The translations under genes were made by a program, and so were the position numbers. From contig NZ_CP042326.1 in NCBI RefSeq assembly GCF_007904085.1, positions 186,001 through 250,000 of the forward strand: a stretch of DNA of 64,000 bases, written 5' to 3'. The notes below the pieces were generated by a model that did no database searches, was not told the DNA's origin, and saw only the letters and a program-made list of their open reading frames with translations. Below, piece after piece: positions 43,483-53,282 of the stretch (position 1 is the first letter of the stretch; the number at the start of each line of letters is the position of its first letter). The DNA comes from Euhalothece natronophila Z-M001 (GTDB lineage: Bacteria; Cyanobacteriota; Cyanobacteriia; Cyanobacteriales; Rubidibacteraceae).

Positions 43483-46400
43483 CTAGTAACTCTTGTGTAG
43501 CAGCTCGACCTTCTTCTGCACCATGCAAGGCAAAATGTTCAAATCCTGAGCCGAAATCATCATTTTCTACCGCGTCTAGAACATCAGAATATTCATTCAA
43601 GTAGAAGGCTTCATCATAAGGAATATTGCTTCCTTCTCGTGGTTCTTTAAAACCATGATTGAGATAGTGGTCAAGGGCACTTTGAAAAATCTCATCTTCT
43701 CCTACTGCATCAGCCACATCTGAGTTTTCACTAAGATAGCTAGTCGGGTCAAAGTTTTGTAAAATATCTGTTGGGATTCGATTTTCTCCCAATCCAAATT
43801 GCTGAAAATGGTCTAATCCTGAGTCAAAATCATCATTTTCCACTGCTTGCAGAACATCAGGATTTTGATCTAGGTAGAGTGATTCGTTAAAGATAGATTC
43901 TGAGTTGACTGCAAGGGGAATGTCAGGTAAATCAAGCTCAGGCTCGGGTTCAGGCTCAGGTTCAGGCTCGGGTTCGGGGTCAGGCTCAGGGTCGGGGTCA
44001 GGGTCAGGCTCTGGCTCAGGTTCAGGCTCAGGTTCAGGCTCAGGGTCGGGGTCAGGGTCAGGCTCGGGTTCGGGTTCAGGGTCGGGGTCAGGGTCAGGTT
44101 CAGGCTCAGGGTCGGGGTCAGGGTCAGGTTCAGGCTCTGGCTCTGGAGATGCACTAAAGAAAATTTCGGTATCATCTTCTACTTGTTCGGTGAGAAATTC
44201 TCCATCTGAGTAATCTCCTTCGAGGGTAATTGTTGAATCCACTTCACCATCATCATTAGCGTCAATTTCAAGGATGGTTGACCCTTCAGTTACTGTTAAC
44301 TGTTCCTCGTCAAATGAAGTGTTACGCACTCGGAGGGTATCATCTGCTTCAAAGCCAATAATGCTTTTTTCATCTAGTTCTTCTAACGTTCCTTCTACAA
44401 CATTAGGTGTGTCCCCTCCTAGATTAAAGGTATCAGGAGTGGCGACGGCTCGATTTTCTCCTTCGGGAATGAAAGCATTTTCAGCATTGCTTAATTCTAG
44501 GGAAAAGCTAGTTTCTCTTAATAAGTCAGGGCTGGAAAATACGTCGATTTCAATTGTGGCGGTTTGTTGATTCTCTTCAAAGGTTAATTCCCCTTCTTTC
44601 TGTTCAAAGTCACTATCAGCAACGGCGGTTCCATTGTTGGTGGTGTAATTAACGGTGACAGGGTCTTGGGCTGGTTCGGTAAGGGTTACTTCAAAGTCAA
44701 TGGTGGTGTCTTCCTCAGCAGAAACTTGATGAGTTACATCTTCTATTTCTAATTCGGGTTGGGCAACTGTGATGGTTTCTGGAGCATATTCCCACTCTGG
44801 AACTTGGGTTTCTCCTTCAATTACGCCGTAAATGTAGTAATCGTTATTAGATAGCCCTTCTGGTATTTCCCATTCCAATGTACCACTGTCATTGCTTCCA
44901 ACTGTAATCTGGTCAATGGACTCTCCTGTCAAAGTATCTTCTTGGGTATCGTAAAAAAGCTCTAGATTGGCTTCTTCTGCTAAATTCCCGACTTCGTAGT
45001 CAATCTCAATGGTTTCTCCAGGCACAACCATCTCGGGGGAATCTTGAGCTAAGTTTAGCTCTAATCCGACTGAGGTAGCTAAATCAAAGGCACTTAATTC
45101 GAGTCCCTCTGGCGGTTCATCCATGGTGCCAAAACGCCAATCTCCAGCATCGAGTTGTTGAAAATCAGCAGCAATGACTTGTGAGGTTTCATCACTATAT
45201 TCTACAACCGGTTGTAGAGCGTCTTCTTCTTCTGGGGTGAGGCGATTTTCATTGGGGTCTTCTAAGGCGAAAGCGGGGGCTGCTTCTGAATCATCCCATT
45301 GTGCATTAAAGATGACAGCTGCGGTCTCATCATCAATCTCGAAGGTAGCGCTTTCTTCTAGTGATGGTTCGTTGGATTGAACTTCTGTATTTGACTGTAA
45401 ACTCGCTGAGTTGCTACTTAGGGTATTTAGAGATCTGACATCATCTTCCTCTTCCACTTCATCTAATTCATTACTTCCGATGGTGGTAACACTCCCATCA
45501 AAGTTCAGCCGTAAGCCAATTCCTATGGGATCACTTTCTTGTTCTCCGAAGGAAAAGATATCAGCTAAAGAGGGAACCTCAATTTCTCCCCAACCTGCTA
45601 TGTAATTGTCTTCAGCGGCGTTTTCTGTACCAAAGTTAAAACGGAATTCCCCATTGCCTAATTCGGTGCCAGCAAAGTTGTCAAAGGAAATCCAATCTGG
45701 TAACCAATCTGGTTGTAAACCAGAAACGTCAGGAACATTAACAGTGGAATTACCTTGGGCTACTAATCCAAATTCAGGGGAGCTCCCTTCTTCTTGGGTA
45801 GCGGAGGCTCGAATCATACCCTTAAAATCAATGAAATTTTGGAGAAAATCAAAATCCCCATCTAAGTTAAAAGTGGCTTGATCTCTTTCCCCACTAGCAG
45901 ATTGCAATAACTCCACTTTGGCATCAATGTCAGCGCTCAGTAGTGACCCTCCTAAAATTTCTAGATCAGCTCCGCCTTCTAGTTTGGTTTGAGTTGGTGA
46001 TGTGCTAAACCCTCCTTCTAGTCCTAGTTCGACTAAGTTGGGAACATCTAGATCGAGCTCAAACCCAAATGACCAGTCGTCGAAAAGTTGTTGCGGATCA
46101 GGGCCAGCGGTCAGGGCCAGATCACCTTTTAGGGAGGGAAAGCCATCTCCTAGATTTCCAACTTCACCACTAATCTCTTGTAGAAAGACACCTGTGTTGG
46201 CAATGGGTTGGTTTAATTCGCTAGCACCTAACCCCAATTGGTCAAATATGCCTAAACCTGATTCTTCTAAATCCAGTGCAAAACTCCCTTCAATGTTACC
46301 AAAGGGAGTCCCAATTCCTCCTTCTCCTTCTACCTCAATCCCATCAAAGGTGTCTATTTCCACGTCAACTTCATTTAATCCCCAGTCTCCAATTCCTAAA

Positions 46401-49288
46401 CCAATATTTTCTGCTCCAAACTTTCCACTGACATCTAAGCCAGAAGAGGAGATTTGTAGCCGGTTGGAATCGGTTAAATCAGCGCTGAACCCAAAGTCAT
46501 TGAAGGCTTCTATGGTGAGGTCAGCTTCTCCTTGTAGTTGTAGGGCAGGTTCAAGGGGGAAGGCAGTTAGTTCAAAGCTATCGAGTTCAAGGTCTAAGCC
46601 GAAAGCATTAAAGTTAAATTCCTCTTGTTGTTCCAAGACAGTGATGCCATCACTGGGGTTTTGCTCTGGTTCAAAGCTAAAGTCGAATTCTCCATCGAAT
46701 AGGGGAGGAAGTTCAGGGAATTGGTCAGGAAATTGGTCACGGAGTTGGTCAGAGACTTCAATGATTGCCTCTCCGCCAATTGTTGCTTGAGTCGGATCTA
46801 ATTTATAGAATAGTTCACCATCGGCTTCTAGCCATGGTTGAAATGATTGGTCATTGTCTGGTATTAACCCTAATTCAATGTTGCCTACTGCGCGCTGATG
46901 TCCTGGTTCGATTTCATCAAAGCCTTGTTCTGCTCTTAATTGAAAAGGCTCAATGGTGATGACTCCATCTTCGTCGGGTTCGGGGTCATCTGGAGGATCA
47001 TCGCTGGTAAACTCGACTGAAAATTCCTCTGGTTCACTGGTGATTCCTGATTCTGGGTCTTCAACAATGACCTCGAAGTCAAAGCTGTCGCCCTCTTGTA
47101 CTGTTTCTTCTTCTTCGAGGATGACTTCGCCACTGTTGAAGTCAATGCTAAATTCGGGGATGTCATCGACTATGGAGAATACAAGGTCGTCTTCTTCACT
47201 CTCTCCTGGGTTGGCTTCTACGGTGAAGAGGGTGTCTCCCTCTGCTACGGTGTTAATATTAATGGAAAAAGGGTCTTGAGGGATGATTTCAGGGGCGGTG
47301 GGGTCGTCAGGATCATCGGGGTCGTCTGGGGGGTCATCAGGGTCAAGTTCTCCTTCTACAAAGGGGCTGGCAATAGTAGCAACTCCTTCACTGAGCTCGT
47401 CTGCTACGTCACTACTGTCGCCACCTTCGTCATCACGTCCCCAAGTGACAACGGAGCCATCCTCTTTCAACGCCGCAAAGGCAAAACGAGTAGAAAAGAT
47501 TTGCTCCACTCCTGAACTGAGGTCATCTGCTACCTCACTGCTGTCGCCACCCCAGTCATCATCTCCCCAAGTAACTACCGAGCCATCTCCCTTCAATGCC
47601 GCAAAGGCTCTCTCATTAGAAAAGATATCCTTAACCCCTGACTCTAGTTGCTCTGAGACATCTTCAATTTCTTCTATAACTTGCTCTTGTTCATCGAAAT
47701 CGAATTCGGAGCTAACAATAGAACTCTTGCCCCCCCTGCTAGAGTCTCCCCAAGTGACAACGGAGCCATCATCTTTCAACGCTGCAAAGGCGCTATTAGT
47801 AGAAAAGATTTGCTCCACTCCTGAACTGAGGTCATCTGCTACCTCACTGCTATCGCCACCGTTGTCATCAGCTCCCCAAGTGACAACGGGGCCATCCTCT
47901 TTCAACGCCGCAAAGGCCCAACGATTAGCAAAGATTTGTTCCACTCCTGAACTGAGGTCATCTGCTACCTCACTGCTGTCGCCACCCCAGTCATCATCTC
48001 CCCAAGTAACTACCGAGCCATCTTCTTTCAACGCTGCAAAAGCCCAACCATTAGAAAAGATTTGCTCTACTCCTGATACGTCAATGCTGTTGCTAGCGGC
48101 ACCCGCTCCCCAAGTGATAACTGAGCCATCATCTTTTAACGCTGCAAAGGCACTATCAGTAGAAAAAATTTGCTCCACTCCTGAATTGAGCTCATTTGCT
48201 ACGTCAATGCTGTTGCCACCCTCGAAATCATCTCCCCAAGTGACAACCGAGCCATCACCTTTCAAGGCTGCAAAAGCCCCTTTAGTAGAAAAGACATCTT
48301 GCACATTGTTTAATTCCCCTCCTGGTACTCCTGTTACAAATTGCATCCCTTCACCAGTGAGGTCGCCACCGCCTGAATTACTTCCCCAAGTGACAACGGA
48401 GCCATCATCTTTCAACGCTGCAAAGGCATTATCAGTAGAAAAAATTTGCTCCACTCCTGAACTAAGTTCATCGGCTACCTCACTGCTGTTGCCACCAGCA
48501 CCGCCACCTCCCCAAGTGACAACCGAGTCATCTTCTTTCAACGCTGCAAAAGCCCCTTTAGTAGAAAAGATTTGTTGCACTCCTGAACTGAGCTCATCTG
48601 CCACCTCACTACTGTTGCCACCTCTAGCGCTAACTCCCCAAGTGACAACGGAGCCATCATCTTTCAACGCTGCAAAGGCTCTATCATTCCTCCACTCCCC
48701 ACTAGTTCGCCTAGACGGTGTTGGTGTCGCTGCTGGGATCCGTTGAAAGCCGTTAAACGACTCCACTAAGCTAGAGTTGTGTTGCTCCACAACAATTTCT
48801 TCTCCATCAACCGTCACATACCCCGTATCATCCGTTTCCCGTAGCGTCTCTAATTCCGTCTCCGTTAATTCTTCTCCCAATGCTAAAGCAGAGAAAATTG
48901 CTCCCTCATCCCCTGGGGTATTCTCCTCATTCACCACATTATCCAGATGATGCCCTAACTCTTCTGTTAGCACCCTCATTGCCCCATCTTCACTCGCTGA
49001 AGCTAACCAATCCTCATTCAGGTAAATCGTTTCATTACTGCGAGCATACGCTCCCGCCGCTCCTGATATATTAGAATCAGATAACACCTCGATTTCTGGC
49101 AGTTGGGAAAAGTCTCCTTCTTGCCACTGAGTGACTAATGTTTCTAGTGAGTCGGGAGTATCGTCTAGGAGTAGTGCTTCTTGGGCAGCACTAATTAAAC
49201 GTCCACTGGTTGCGGCTTCGGTGAGAAATTCTTGCCAAGTGTTAAAAAGAGGGTCAAGGGAAAATTCTAAATTCGCAGGATCAGACAT
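43475..49288 (-). CDS. giant acidic surface protein: RCC1 repeats, Calx-beta, Pro-rich stalk, C-terminal repeats
   Basis: A 1937-residue acidic extracellular protein with no classical signal peptide. Order: N-terminal region with [11 protein letters not shown] (about 115), which resembles a degenerate metallopeptidase helix; ten RCC1-like repeats of the form [14 protein letters not shown] (about 205-650); a cadherin-like segment; a long beta-rich region (about 790-1250); a Calx-beta domain ([20 protein letters not shown]); a [10 protein letters not shown] stalk; and three NPDV-type repeats. ATG 49288 has GGAG nine bases upstream and is preferred to 49324. A fourth repeat is out of frame. A cell-surface adhesin or S-layer-associated role is inferred. 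Confidence 0.8.
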   Translation of the reverse strand: MSDPANLEFSLDPLFNTWQEFLTEAATSGRLISAAQEALLLDDTPDSLETLVTQWQEGDFSQLPEIEVLSDSNISGAAGAYARSNETIYLNEDWLASASEDGAMRVLTEELGHHLDNVVNEENTPGDEGAIFSALALGEELTETELETLRETDDTGYVTVDGEEIVVEQHNSSLVESFNGFQRIPAATPTPSRRTSGEWRNDRAFAALKDDGSVVTWGVSARGGNSSEVADELSSGVQQIFSTKGAFAALKEDDSVVTWGGGGAGGNSSEVADELSSGVEQIFSTDNAFAALKDDGSVVTWGSNSGGGDLTGEGMQFVTGVPGGELNNVQDVFSTKGAFAALKGDGSVVTWGDDFEGGNSIDVANELNSGVEQIFSTDSAFAALKDDGSVITWGAGAASNSIDVSGVEQIFSNGWAFAALKEDGSVVTWGDDDWGGDSSEVADDLSSGVEQIFANRWAFAALKEDGPVVTWGADDNGGDSSEVADDLSSGVEQIFSTNSAFAALKDDGSVVTWGDSSRGGKSSIVSSEFDFDEQEQVIEEIEDVSEQLESGVKDIFSNERAFAALKGDGSVVTWGDDDWGGDSSEVADDLSSGVEQIFSTRFAFAALKEDGSVVTWGRDDEGGDSSDVADELSEGVATIASPFVEGELDPDDPPDDPDDPDDPTAPEIIPQDPFSININTVAEGDTLFTVEANPGESEEDDLVFSIVDDIPEFSIDFNSGEVILEEEETVQEGDSFDFEVIVEDPESGITSEPEEFSVEFTSDDPPDDPEPDEDGVITIEPFQLRAEQGFDEIEPGHQRAVGNIELGLIPDNDQSFQPWLEADGELFYKLDPTQATIGGEAIIEVSDQLRDQFPDQFPELPPLFDGEFDFSFEPEQNPSDGITVLEQQEEFNFNAFGLDLELDSFELTAFPLEPALQLQGEADLTIEAFNDFGFSADLTDSNRLQISSSGLDVSGKFGAENIGLGIGDWGLNEVDVEIDTFDGIEVEGEGGIGTPFGNIEGSFALDLEESGLGIFDQLGLGASELNQPIANTGVFLQEISGEVGNLGDGFPSLKGDLALTAGPDPQQLFDDWSFGFELDLDVPNLVELGLEGGFSTSPTQTKLEGGADLEILGGSLLSADIDAKVELLQSASGERDQATFNLDGDFDFLQNFIDFKGMIRASATQEEGSSPEFGLVAQGNSTVNVPDVSGLQPDWLPDWISFDNFAGTELGNGEFRFNFGTENAAEDNYIAGWGEIEVPSLADIFSFGEQESDPIGIGLRLNFDGSVTTIGSNELDEVEEEDDVRSLNTLSSNSASLQSNTEVQSNEPSLEESATFEIDDETAAVIFNAQWDDSEAAPAFALEDPNENRLTPEEEDALQPVVEYSDETSQVIAADFQQLDAGDWRFGTMDEPPEGLELSAFDLATSVGLELNLAQDSPEMVVPGETIEIDYEVGNLAEEANLELFYDTQEDTLTGESIDQITVGSNDSGTLEWEIPEGLSNNDYYIYGVIEGETQVPEWEYAPETITVAQPELEIEDVTHQVSAEEDTTIDFEVTLTEPAQDPVTVNYTTNNGTAVADSDFEQKEGELTFEENQQTATIEIDVFSSPDLLRETSFSLELSNAENAFIPEGENRAVATPDTFNLGGDTPNVVEGTLEELDEKSIIGFEADDTLRVRNTSFDEEQLTVTEGSTILEIDANDDGEVDSTITLEGDYSDGEFLTEQVEDDTEIFFSASPEPEPEPDPDPDPEPEPDPDPDPEPEPEPDPDPDPEPEPEPEPEPEPDPDPDPEPDPEPEPEPEPEPEPELDLPDIPLAVNSESIFNESLYLDQNPDVLQAVENDDFDSGLDHFQQFGLGENRIPTDILQNFDPTSYLSENSDVADAVGEDEIFQSALDHYLNHGFKEPREGSNIPYDEAFYLNEYSDVLDAVENDDFGSGFEHFALHGAEEGRAATQELLEF
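43936..44150 (-). repeat. Pro-Glu/Pro-Asp coding tandem repeat
   Basis: About 70 codons of alternating PEPE, PDPD and PEPD, with a 6-base basic unit (GGCTCA / GGGTCG on the plus strand). This is a rigid stalk between the Calx-beta part and the C-terminal repeat module, and a likely slippage site. The opposite strand therefore shows an artificial Gly-Ser frame. Confidence 0.85.
47370..48690 (-). repeat. RCC1-like repeat array, ten units
   Basis: Ten copies of a unit of about 43 residues centred on FAALK[DEG]DGSVVTWG and ending SGVEQIFS. Many are nearly identical at the nucleotide level (for example GACAACGGAGCCATC around 47450, 47760 and 48650). Such units form beta-propeller blades; ten exceeds the usual seven. 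Confidence 0.85.
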
Positions 49289-49324
49289 TGACTTAACTCC
49301 TTCTGAAAGAGAGATGAGAATCAA

Positions 49325-49741
49325 ATTAAAAACTAAAACTACACTAGCAAATTCAATTAAATTTATGCCTTAAAGGGGAGTGTGATTGTGATCGCTATTA
49401 GCGAACAGTTTTTGATACCGTTTTTAAGTTTGCGTAGAGAGTCTAAAAATCCTGAACCGATTGTGAAGAGAGGGTTACAAGACTTTCACTTTGATTTTGT
49501 GAGAGAGTCTTTTTTGTCAAATGAGTTGCTGAAAAGCTCCAGATAGATGTATCGTTTTCTGATTCCCTGTACGAGGAGTTTTTAAGTGATTGGACTCCAA
49601 TTATTAATTAGAATTTAAATCAGTTAAAATAGTGTTTTGATGGGAGATTTGGCAAATTTTGGATCACTAAGCAATTACTCGTAGAAGAATTGTTATAAAT
49701 CTTAACATTGTAGGAAAGTGGGATGTAGCTTTGCGATATCA
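49325..49741. other. gene-free stretch upstream of the giant gene
   Basis: No gene, repeat or RNA was recognised. It probably holds the promoter of the giant surface protein. It is AT-rich with several T-runs. Confidence 0.5.
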
Positions 49742-49790
49742 GTGGCCAGTGACCAGTGACCAGTGACCAGTGACCAGTTACCAGTTACCA
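49742..49790 (+). repeat. GACCAGT heptamer tandem repeat
   Basis: About six units of GACCAGT (later units GTTACCA) in a row. It is another heptamer tract typical of cyanobacteria, directly after the 3' end of the Rpn fragment. Confidence 0.85.
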
Positions 49791-49796
49791 TAAGTA

Positions 49797-50159
49797 TTAA
49801 TTACTTGTAATTAGTTTTCTAACTTCCTCCACAGGTAGTTCAGTGAGTTCAGCTACTTGTTCCACGTCCATTCCCTGACTCAAAAGGTTTTGTGCTAAAC
49901 GCTTCTGCGCCATCTCCATCCCACGCTGTTCACCGCGCTGTTCACCAATCTCAATCCCACGCTGTTCACCGCGCTGTTCACCAATCTCAATCCCACGCTG
50001 TTCACCACGTTGTTCACCAATTTCAATTCCTTTCTGAGTGGCTTCTTCTAGACGTTGTCTATAAATCGTTGATAACTGCATGAGAAATTCTCCCTCTTCT
50101 GGTTCTAAGTTTTCTTGTTCCTCTCGCCTTACTTCTAAAATAGCAATTAAGATTGTCTG
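49797..50159 (-). pseudogene. C-terminal fragment of an Rpn/PD-(D/E)XK-type transposase-like nuclease
   Basis: An open frame of 120 codons reading ILEVRREEQENLEPEEGEF, then MQLSTIYRQRLEEATQKG. Three copies of GIEIGEQRGEQR follow, then LLSQGMDVEQVAELTELPVE. This is the tail of Rpn-family proteins (recombination-promoting nucleases); their PD-(D/E)XK catalytic domain, normally about 200 residues, is missing. The frame ends abruptly at heptamer repeats (50160 onward), so the gene is 5'-truncated and was probably deleted by repeat recombination. The 36-bp unit repeats three times. Confidence 0.75.
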
Positions 50160-50221
50160 TCCTTTGTCTTTCGTCCTTTGTCCTTTGTATCTCCAATGAC
50201 TAATGACTAATGACTAATGAC
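50160..50221 (+). repeat. TTTGTCC and GACTAAT heptamer repeats
   Basis: Four TTTGTCC-like units, then at least three GACTAAT units, in the same order as at 21938-22003. They lie at the break point of the truncated Rpn gene. Confidence 0.8.
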
Positions 50222-50291
50222 ATATAAATGGTACGAGTCAAGGGAAGTTAGTGAGGGGTTAAGGATTGAGTTCATTCTCTCATCTTTTGGC

Positions 50292-50418
50292 TATGGCAAT
50301 ATGATCTCATTTGTAAAAACTAGTTCAACATTACGATCCCCCCCACCCCCCCTTACTAAGGGGGGAATTAAAGGGGGGATCCCAACTAAAAATTTACAAC
50401 TAATTTAGGATTGCTATA
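50292..50418 (-). mobile_element. TATAGCAAT-type MITE, copy 2
   Basis: A 127-bp copy, inverted relative to 31540-31689, sharing TTTACAA, the GATCCCCCC/GGGGGGATC hairpin and the terminal TAGCAATCCTAAAT. The left end here has TATGGCAAT. Confidence 0.8.
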
Positions 50419-50423
50419 TATTA

Positions 50424-50640
50424 CGTGACATACTCCCCAACCAATCTTTCGATGTGGTTGGGGCTTCTCACCAACTCCACCTATCGGTTCGGATACGAGT
50501 CGGAGCTTTATTTTACTTCTCCCGGATGCCCCTCGGTTGAAGGTTTCTCAGAAATTAATTCTGTATCAATTAGTAGGTGGCGATTAGCTCTTGAATATAA
50601 TGCCTACTCTATTTATCTTACCACAACTGGGCTGATTCAT
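50424..50640 (-). mobile_element. decayed miniature IS200/IS605-type element
   Basis: On the minus strand the left edge reads ATGAATC, as in the family-1 left ends. The right edge is a CCCCAACCA...TGGTTGGGG hairpin followed by AGTATGTCAC, the standard form of TnpB-element right ends. About 217 bp, without coding sequence. Two-hairpin element D abuts its left edge. Confidence 0.5.
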
Positions 50641-50642
50641 GA

Positions 50643-50714
50643 GGGGCTGTCATCTGGGGTCTCCCCAGATGTTTATACGCCCCGTCTACCGACTAAATTA
50701 AAATTGTAGTCGTA
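50643..50714 (+). repeat. two-hairpin element, copy D, with compensatory change
   Basis: GGGGC (50643-50647) and GCCCC (50679-50683) enclose CATCTGGGG (50651-50659), loop TCT, CCCCAGATG (50663-50671). Relative to copies A and B one A-T pair has become G-C on both sides of the stem. After GTC a second hairpin follows (CGACTA 50690-50695 with TAGTCG 50707-50712). No TnpB reads into it. Confidence 0.6.
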
Positions 50715-50883
50715 GGATTCTCAGCCCTTCTGCTAAAAGTCGCCGTAAAGCCTCTTTCTTTTAAGAAGAGGAGATAAGGCGAGTGAGTTGAAGGCTTCGA
50801 TCGCCTGAGAACGAACAAATCCTCACCCTTGGCTCCGGCGATCAATCTCTGTTATCATAAATTTATGCCAACGAGGTAGCGTA

Positions 50884-52029
50884 GTGTTTGTCCTTGAGTA
50901 TAAGGTAAAAGCCAAACCGTCCCAATATCAAGCCATTGACGGTGCCATTCGCACTGTCCAATTTGTGCGTAATAAATGCGTTCGTTATTGGATGGATCAT
51001 CAAGGTGTTAATAAATACGACTTAAGCAGACTGTGTAAACAGTTGGCACAAGAGTTTGACTTTGCGGGGCGGCTCAATTCTCAAGCTAGACAAGCATCCT
51101 CAGAACGGGCTTGGTCAGCGATTCATCGGTTTTATAAAAATTGTCAGAATGGTATTAAAGGGAAACAAGGTTATCCAACTTTCCAAAAGAATAACCGTTC
51201 TGTTGAATATAAAACCTCGGGATGGAAGCTCGACCCCAATACCAAAAAACACATTACGTTTACCGATAAGAATGGAATCGGGCGATTAAAGTTAATTGGC
51301 AGTCGAGACATTTATTTCTATTCTCCTAAGGACATTAAGCGAGTTCGGTTAGTCCGCAGGGCTGATGGGTATTACTGCCAGTTTTGTATTAATACTGATG
51401 TAACTGAAAAGATAGAGCCCTCTAATCAAAACATTGGTTTAGATGTTGGCTTAGAGTCTTTCTATACGGATTCCAATGGTCATAAAGAGCCTAATCCTCG
51501 TTTTTTCCGTAAAGGAGAAAAGGAATTAAAACAATGTCAACGTCGCCTGTCTAAAAAAGAGAAGGGCTCGTCTAATCGCAGAAAAGCAAGACAACGATTA
51601 GCCAAGAAACACCTGAGAATAAGTAGGCAACGTAAAGAACATGCGAAGAGACTCGCACGTTGCGTAATCACATCTAACGATGTCGTCGCCTATGAAGACT
51701 TACGGGTTAGAAACTTGGTGAAAAATCATAACCTTGCTAAATCAATATCAGATGTTGGCTGGTATCAATTTCGAGTATGGCTAGAGTATTTCGCCCAAAA
51801 GTTTGGGAAGGTAACAGTGGCAGTTCCGCCTCAGTACACCAGCCAAAAATGCTCTAATTGTGGTCGAATTGTTAAAAAGTCGCTATCAACTAGAACTCAT
51901 GCTTGCCAATGTGGGGCTAACTTAGATCGTGATGAGAACGCGGCAATCAACATTCTGAGAGAAGGACTCCGTACGATCGGGCAGATCGGAACGGCCCCCT
52001 CTCTTTCTCCCCCAGTGGGGGAGATGTAA
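50884..52029 (+). CDS. tnpB: TnpB-family RNA-guided nuclease (OrfB)
   Basis: A 381-residue TnpB with all catalytic landmarks: RuvC-I IGLDVGLESF (about residue 184), RuvC-II Glu in VAYEDLRVRN (about 265), zinc ribbon CSNCG...CQCG, RuvC-III DRDENAAINIL (about 345). It is the common cyanobacterial type beginning FVLEYKVKAKPSQYQAID and starts at GTG. The frame ends in LSPPVGEM encoded by C/G-rich repeat sequence. The right-end hairpin lies about 110 bp downstream (52137-52157). Again no tyrosine transposase. It is probably functional as a nuclease. Confidence 0.92.
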   Translation: MFVLEYKVKAKPSQYQAIDGAIRTVQFVRNKCVRYWMDHQGVNKYDLSRLCKQLAQEFDFAGRLNSQARQASSERAWSAIHRFYKNCQNGIKGKQGYPTFQKNNRSVEYKTSGWKLDPNTKKHITFTDKNGIGRLKLIGSRDIYFYSPKDIKRVRLVRRADGYYCQFCINTDVTEKIEPSNQNIGLDVGLESFYTDSNGHKEPNPRFFRKGEKELKQCQRRLSKKEKGSSNRRKARQRLAKKHLRISRQRKEHAKRLARCVITSNDVVAYEDLRVRNLVKNHNLAKSISDVGWYQFRVWLEYFAQKFGKVTVAVPPQYTSQKCSNCGRIVKKSLSTRTHACQCGANLDRDENAAINILREGLRTIGQIGTAPSLSPPVGEM

Positions 52030-52133
52030 GAGGGGGAAACGCTTGGGGAGATGGAACCGCTACTGTTGTTGGAGAAGTCCAATCGCAGCAAGTCCCGTCG
52101 CCTTGTGAACCTAGTTCATAAGTTAGAACCAAG

Positions 52134-52165
52134 AATCCCCTCGCCTTTAGGCAGGGGAGTGTCAA
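52134..52165 (+). mobile_element. right end of the TnpB element
   Basis: GAATCCCCTCGCCTTTAGGC followed by AGGGGAGTGTCAA. The stem CCCC-T-(bulged C)-GCC with GGC-AGGGG and the closing GTGTCAA are characteristic of IS200/IS605-type right ends in cyanobacteria. Confidence 0.7.
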
Positions 52166-52193
52166 TTAAGTTTGTGAAGGTATTGCGTTAATT

Positions 52194-52904
52194 ATGGTTA
52201 ATCTATCTCCTCAGTTTTTCAAGCAGTCAATGGAAGTGCAAGAAATTGCGATTACTCTTGTTGTTAAGGGCTTGAATCCAGCAATGTTGACGTTAGAAAA
52301 TTGTCATGCTTGGGGGGTGATTCCCGAAGACTGGGAATTATCGAAGAATCCTATGATCAGTTCACAACAAGCCCGCTTAAATTTCAAAAATGGGGTTAAT
52401 GTTATGGCAAAACCCCATCAAATTAATTTTGCTGAACCGATTCCTGTAAAGGGGGTGGAGGGGATGAAGTTTGCGGCGGTTGCCAAGCAATTTGTGGATC
52501 AATTGACACAGGTAAACTATCAGCAGCTCCGCATTGAACCAAGACTCATTATTGTGTTTAATCATCAAGAGAATGATCTAAGGAATTATCCCCGTGAGTT
52601 TATTTTAGATTATTTGATGGCTTCAGGGCCTTGGTTAAATGTGGGTGAGCGCTCTCCTCAGATTGCGGTTAATTTTACATATCAGTTTCCAGAGTATCAA
52701 TTGCAATTAAATATTCAAGAAGGATATTCCCAACAAAGTAATCAGTCATCTGTGCGAGGTTTGGTTTTTTCTGGGAGTTTTATTTATCCGATTAATGAGA
52801 AGAAAAGCCGAGAGTCTATAAAGGGTGAAATTGATACTTGGAGCAATCAGCTTAATCAATTTCAAACAATTGTGAAGGAGCAATTTTTGGGGAAAAAAGG
52901 TTAA
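52194..52904 (+). CDS. hypothetical protein of unknown function
   Basis: Not recognised. A 236-residue soluble protein: LSPQFFKQSMEVQEIAITLV at the start, then LENCHAWGVIPEDWELSKNP, a central region with mixed strands (FAEPIPVKGVEGMKFAAVAK, LRIEPRLIIVF), then FQFPEYQLQLNIQEGY-like strands and a helical end. The layout recalls proteins that pair two beta-rich halves. No signal peptide or membrane segment. It starts 29 bp after the right end of the TnpB element and is followed by a tandem MITE array. Confidence 0.6.
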   Translation: MVNLSPQFFKQSMEVQEIAITLVVKGLNPAMLTLENCHAWGVIPEDWELSKNPMISSQQARLNFKNGVNVMAKPHQINFAEPIPVKGVEGMKFAAVAKQFVDQLTQVNYQQLRIEPRLIIVFNHQENDLRNYPREFILDYLMASGPWLNVGERSPQIAVNFTYQFPEYQLQLNIQEGYSQQSNQSSVRGLVFSGSFIYPINEKKSRESIKGEIDTWSNQLNQFQTIVKEQFLGKKG

Positions 52905-52912
52905 GTGTGATT

Positions 52913-53282
52913 TCATTAGATCCCCCCTAACCCCCCTTATTAAAGGGGGGGAACGAAGGTGAAAGTTTACAACTGATTTAGGATTACTAGATAACAGTTT
53001 TCATACTATTGCTATAGCAAGATGATTTGGTTGGTAAAAAGTAGTTGTAAGTTTCGATCCCCCCTAACCCCCCTTATTAAAGGGGGGAACTAAGGTGCAG
53101 GTTTACAACTGAATTAGGATTACTAGATAACAGTTTTCATACTATAGCAAGATGATTTGGTTGGTAAAAAGTAGTTGTAAGTTTCGATCCCCCCTAACCC
53201 CCCTTATTAAAGGGGGGAACGAAGGTGCAGGTTTACAACTGAATTAGGATTGCTAGATAACAGTTTTCATACTATTGCTATG
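52913..53282. repeat. tandem array of a 130-bp MITE-like unit
   Basis: Units starting TATAGCAAGATGATTTGGTT occur at 53013 and 53143, exactly 130 bp apart, ending at 53282; a partial unit fills 52913-53012. Each has a GATCCCCCCTAACCCCCC / TTATTAAAGGGGGG hairpin and TTTACAACTGAATTAGGATT. They are relatives of the TATAGCAAT MITEs at 31.5 and 50.3 kb. Confidence 0.85.

Noticed and set aside
43905-44213. Plus-strand frame encoding pure Gly-Ser repeats
   Set aside because: It is the antisense of the Pro-Glu/Pro-Asp stalk of the giant protein; composition is forced by the hexanucleotide repeat.
47283-48746. 487-residue plus-strand frame opposite the RCC1 repeats
   Set aside because: Ser/Thr/Pro-rich shadow of the repeat array, no start context; the minus strand has recognisable domains.
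49742-49790. Possible CRISPR or iteron array of 7-mers
   Set aside because: Units are contiguous heptamers without spacers, the common cyanobacterial short tandem repeat.
50425-50709. 94-codon plus-strand frame ending DVYTPRL
   Set aside because: It covers a decayed IS and two-hairpin element D; the peptide is only a translation of these.
52913-53282. Possible CRISPR array (regular spacing of repeated units)
   Set aside because: The whole 130-bp unit is conserved with no variable spacers; it is a tandem MITE.
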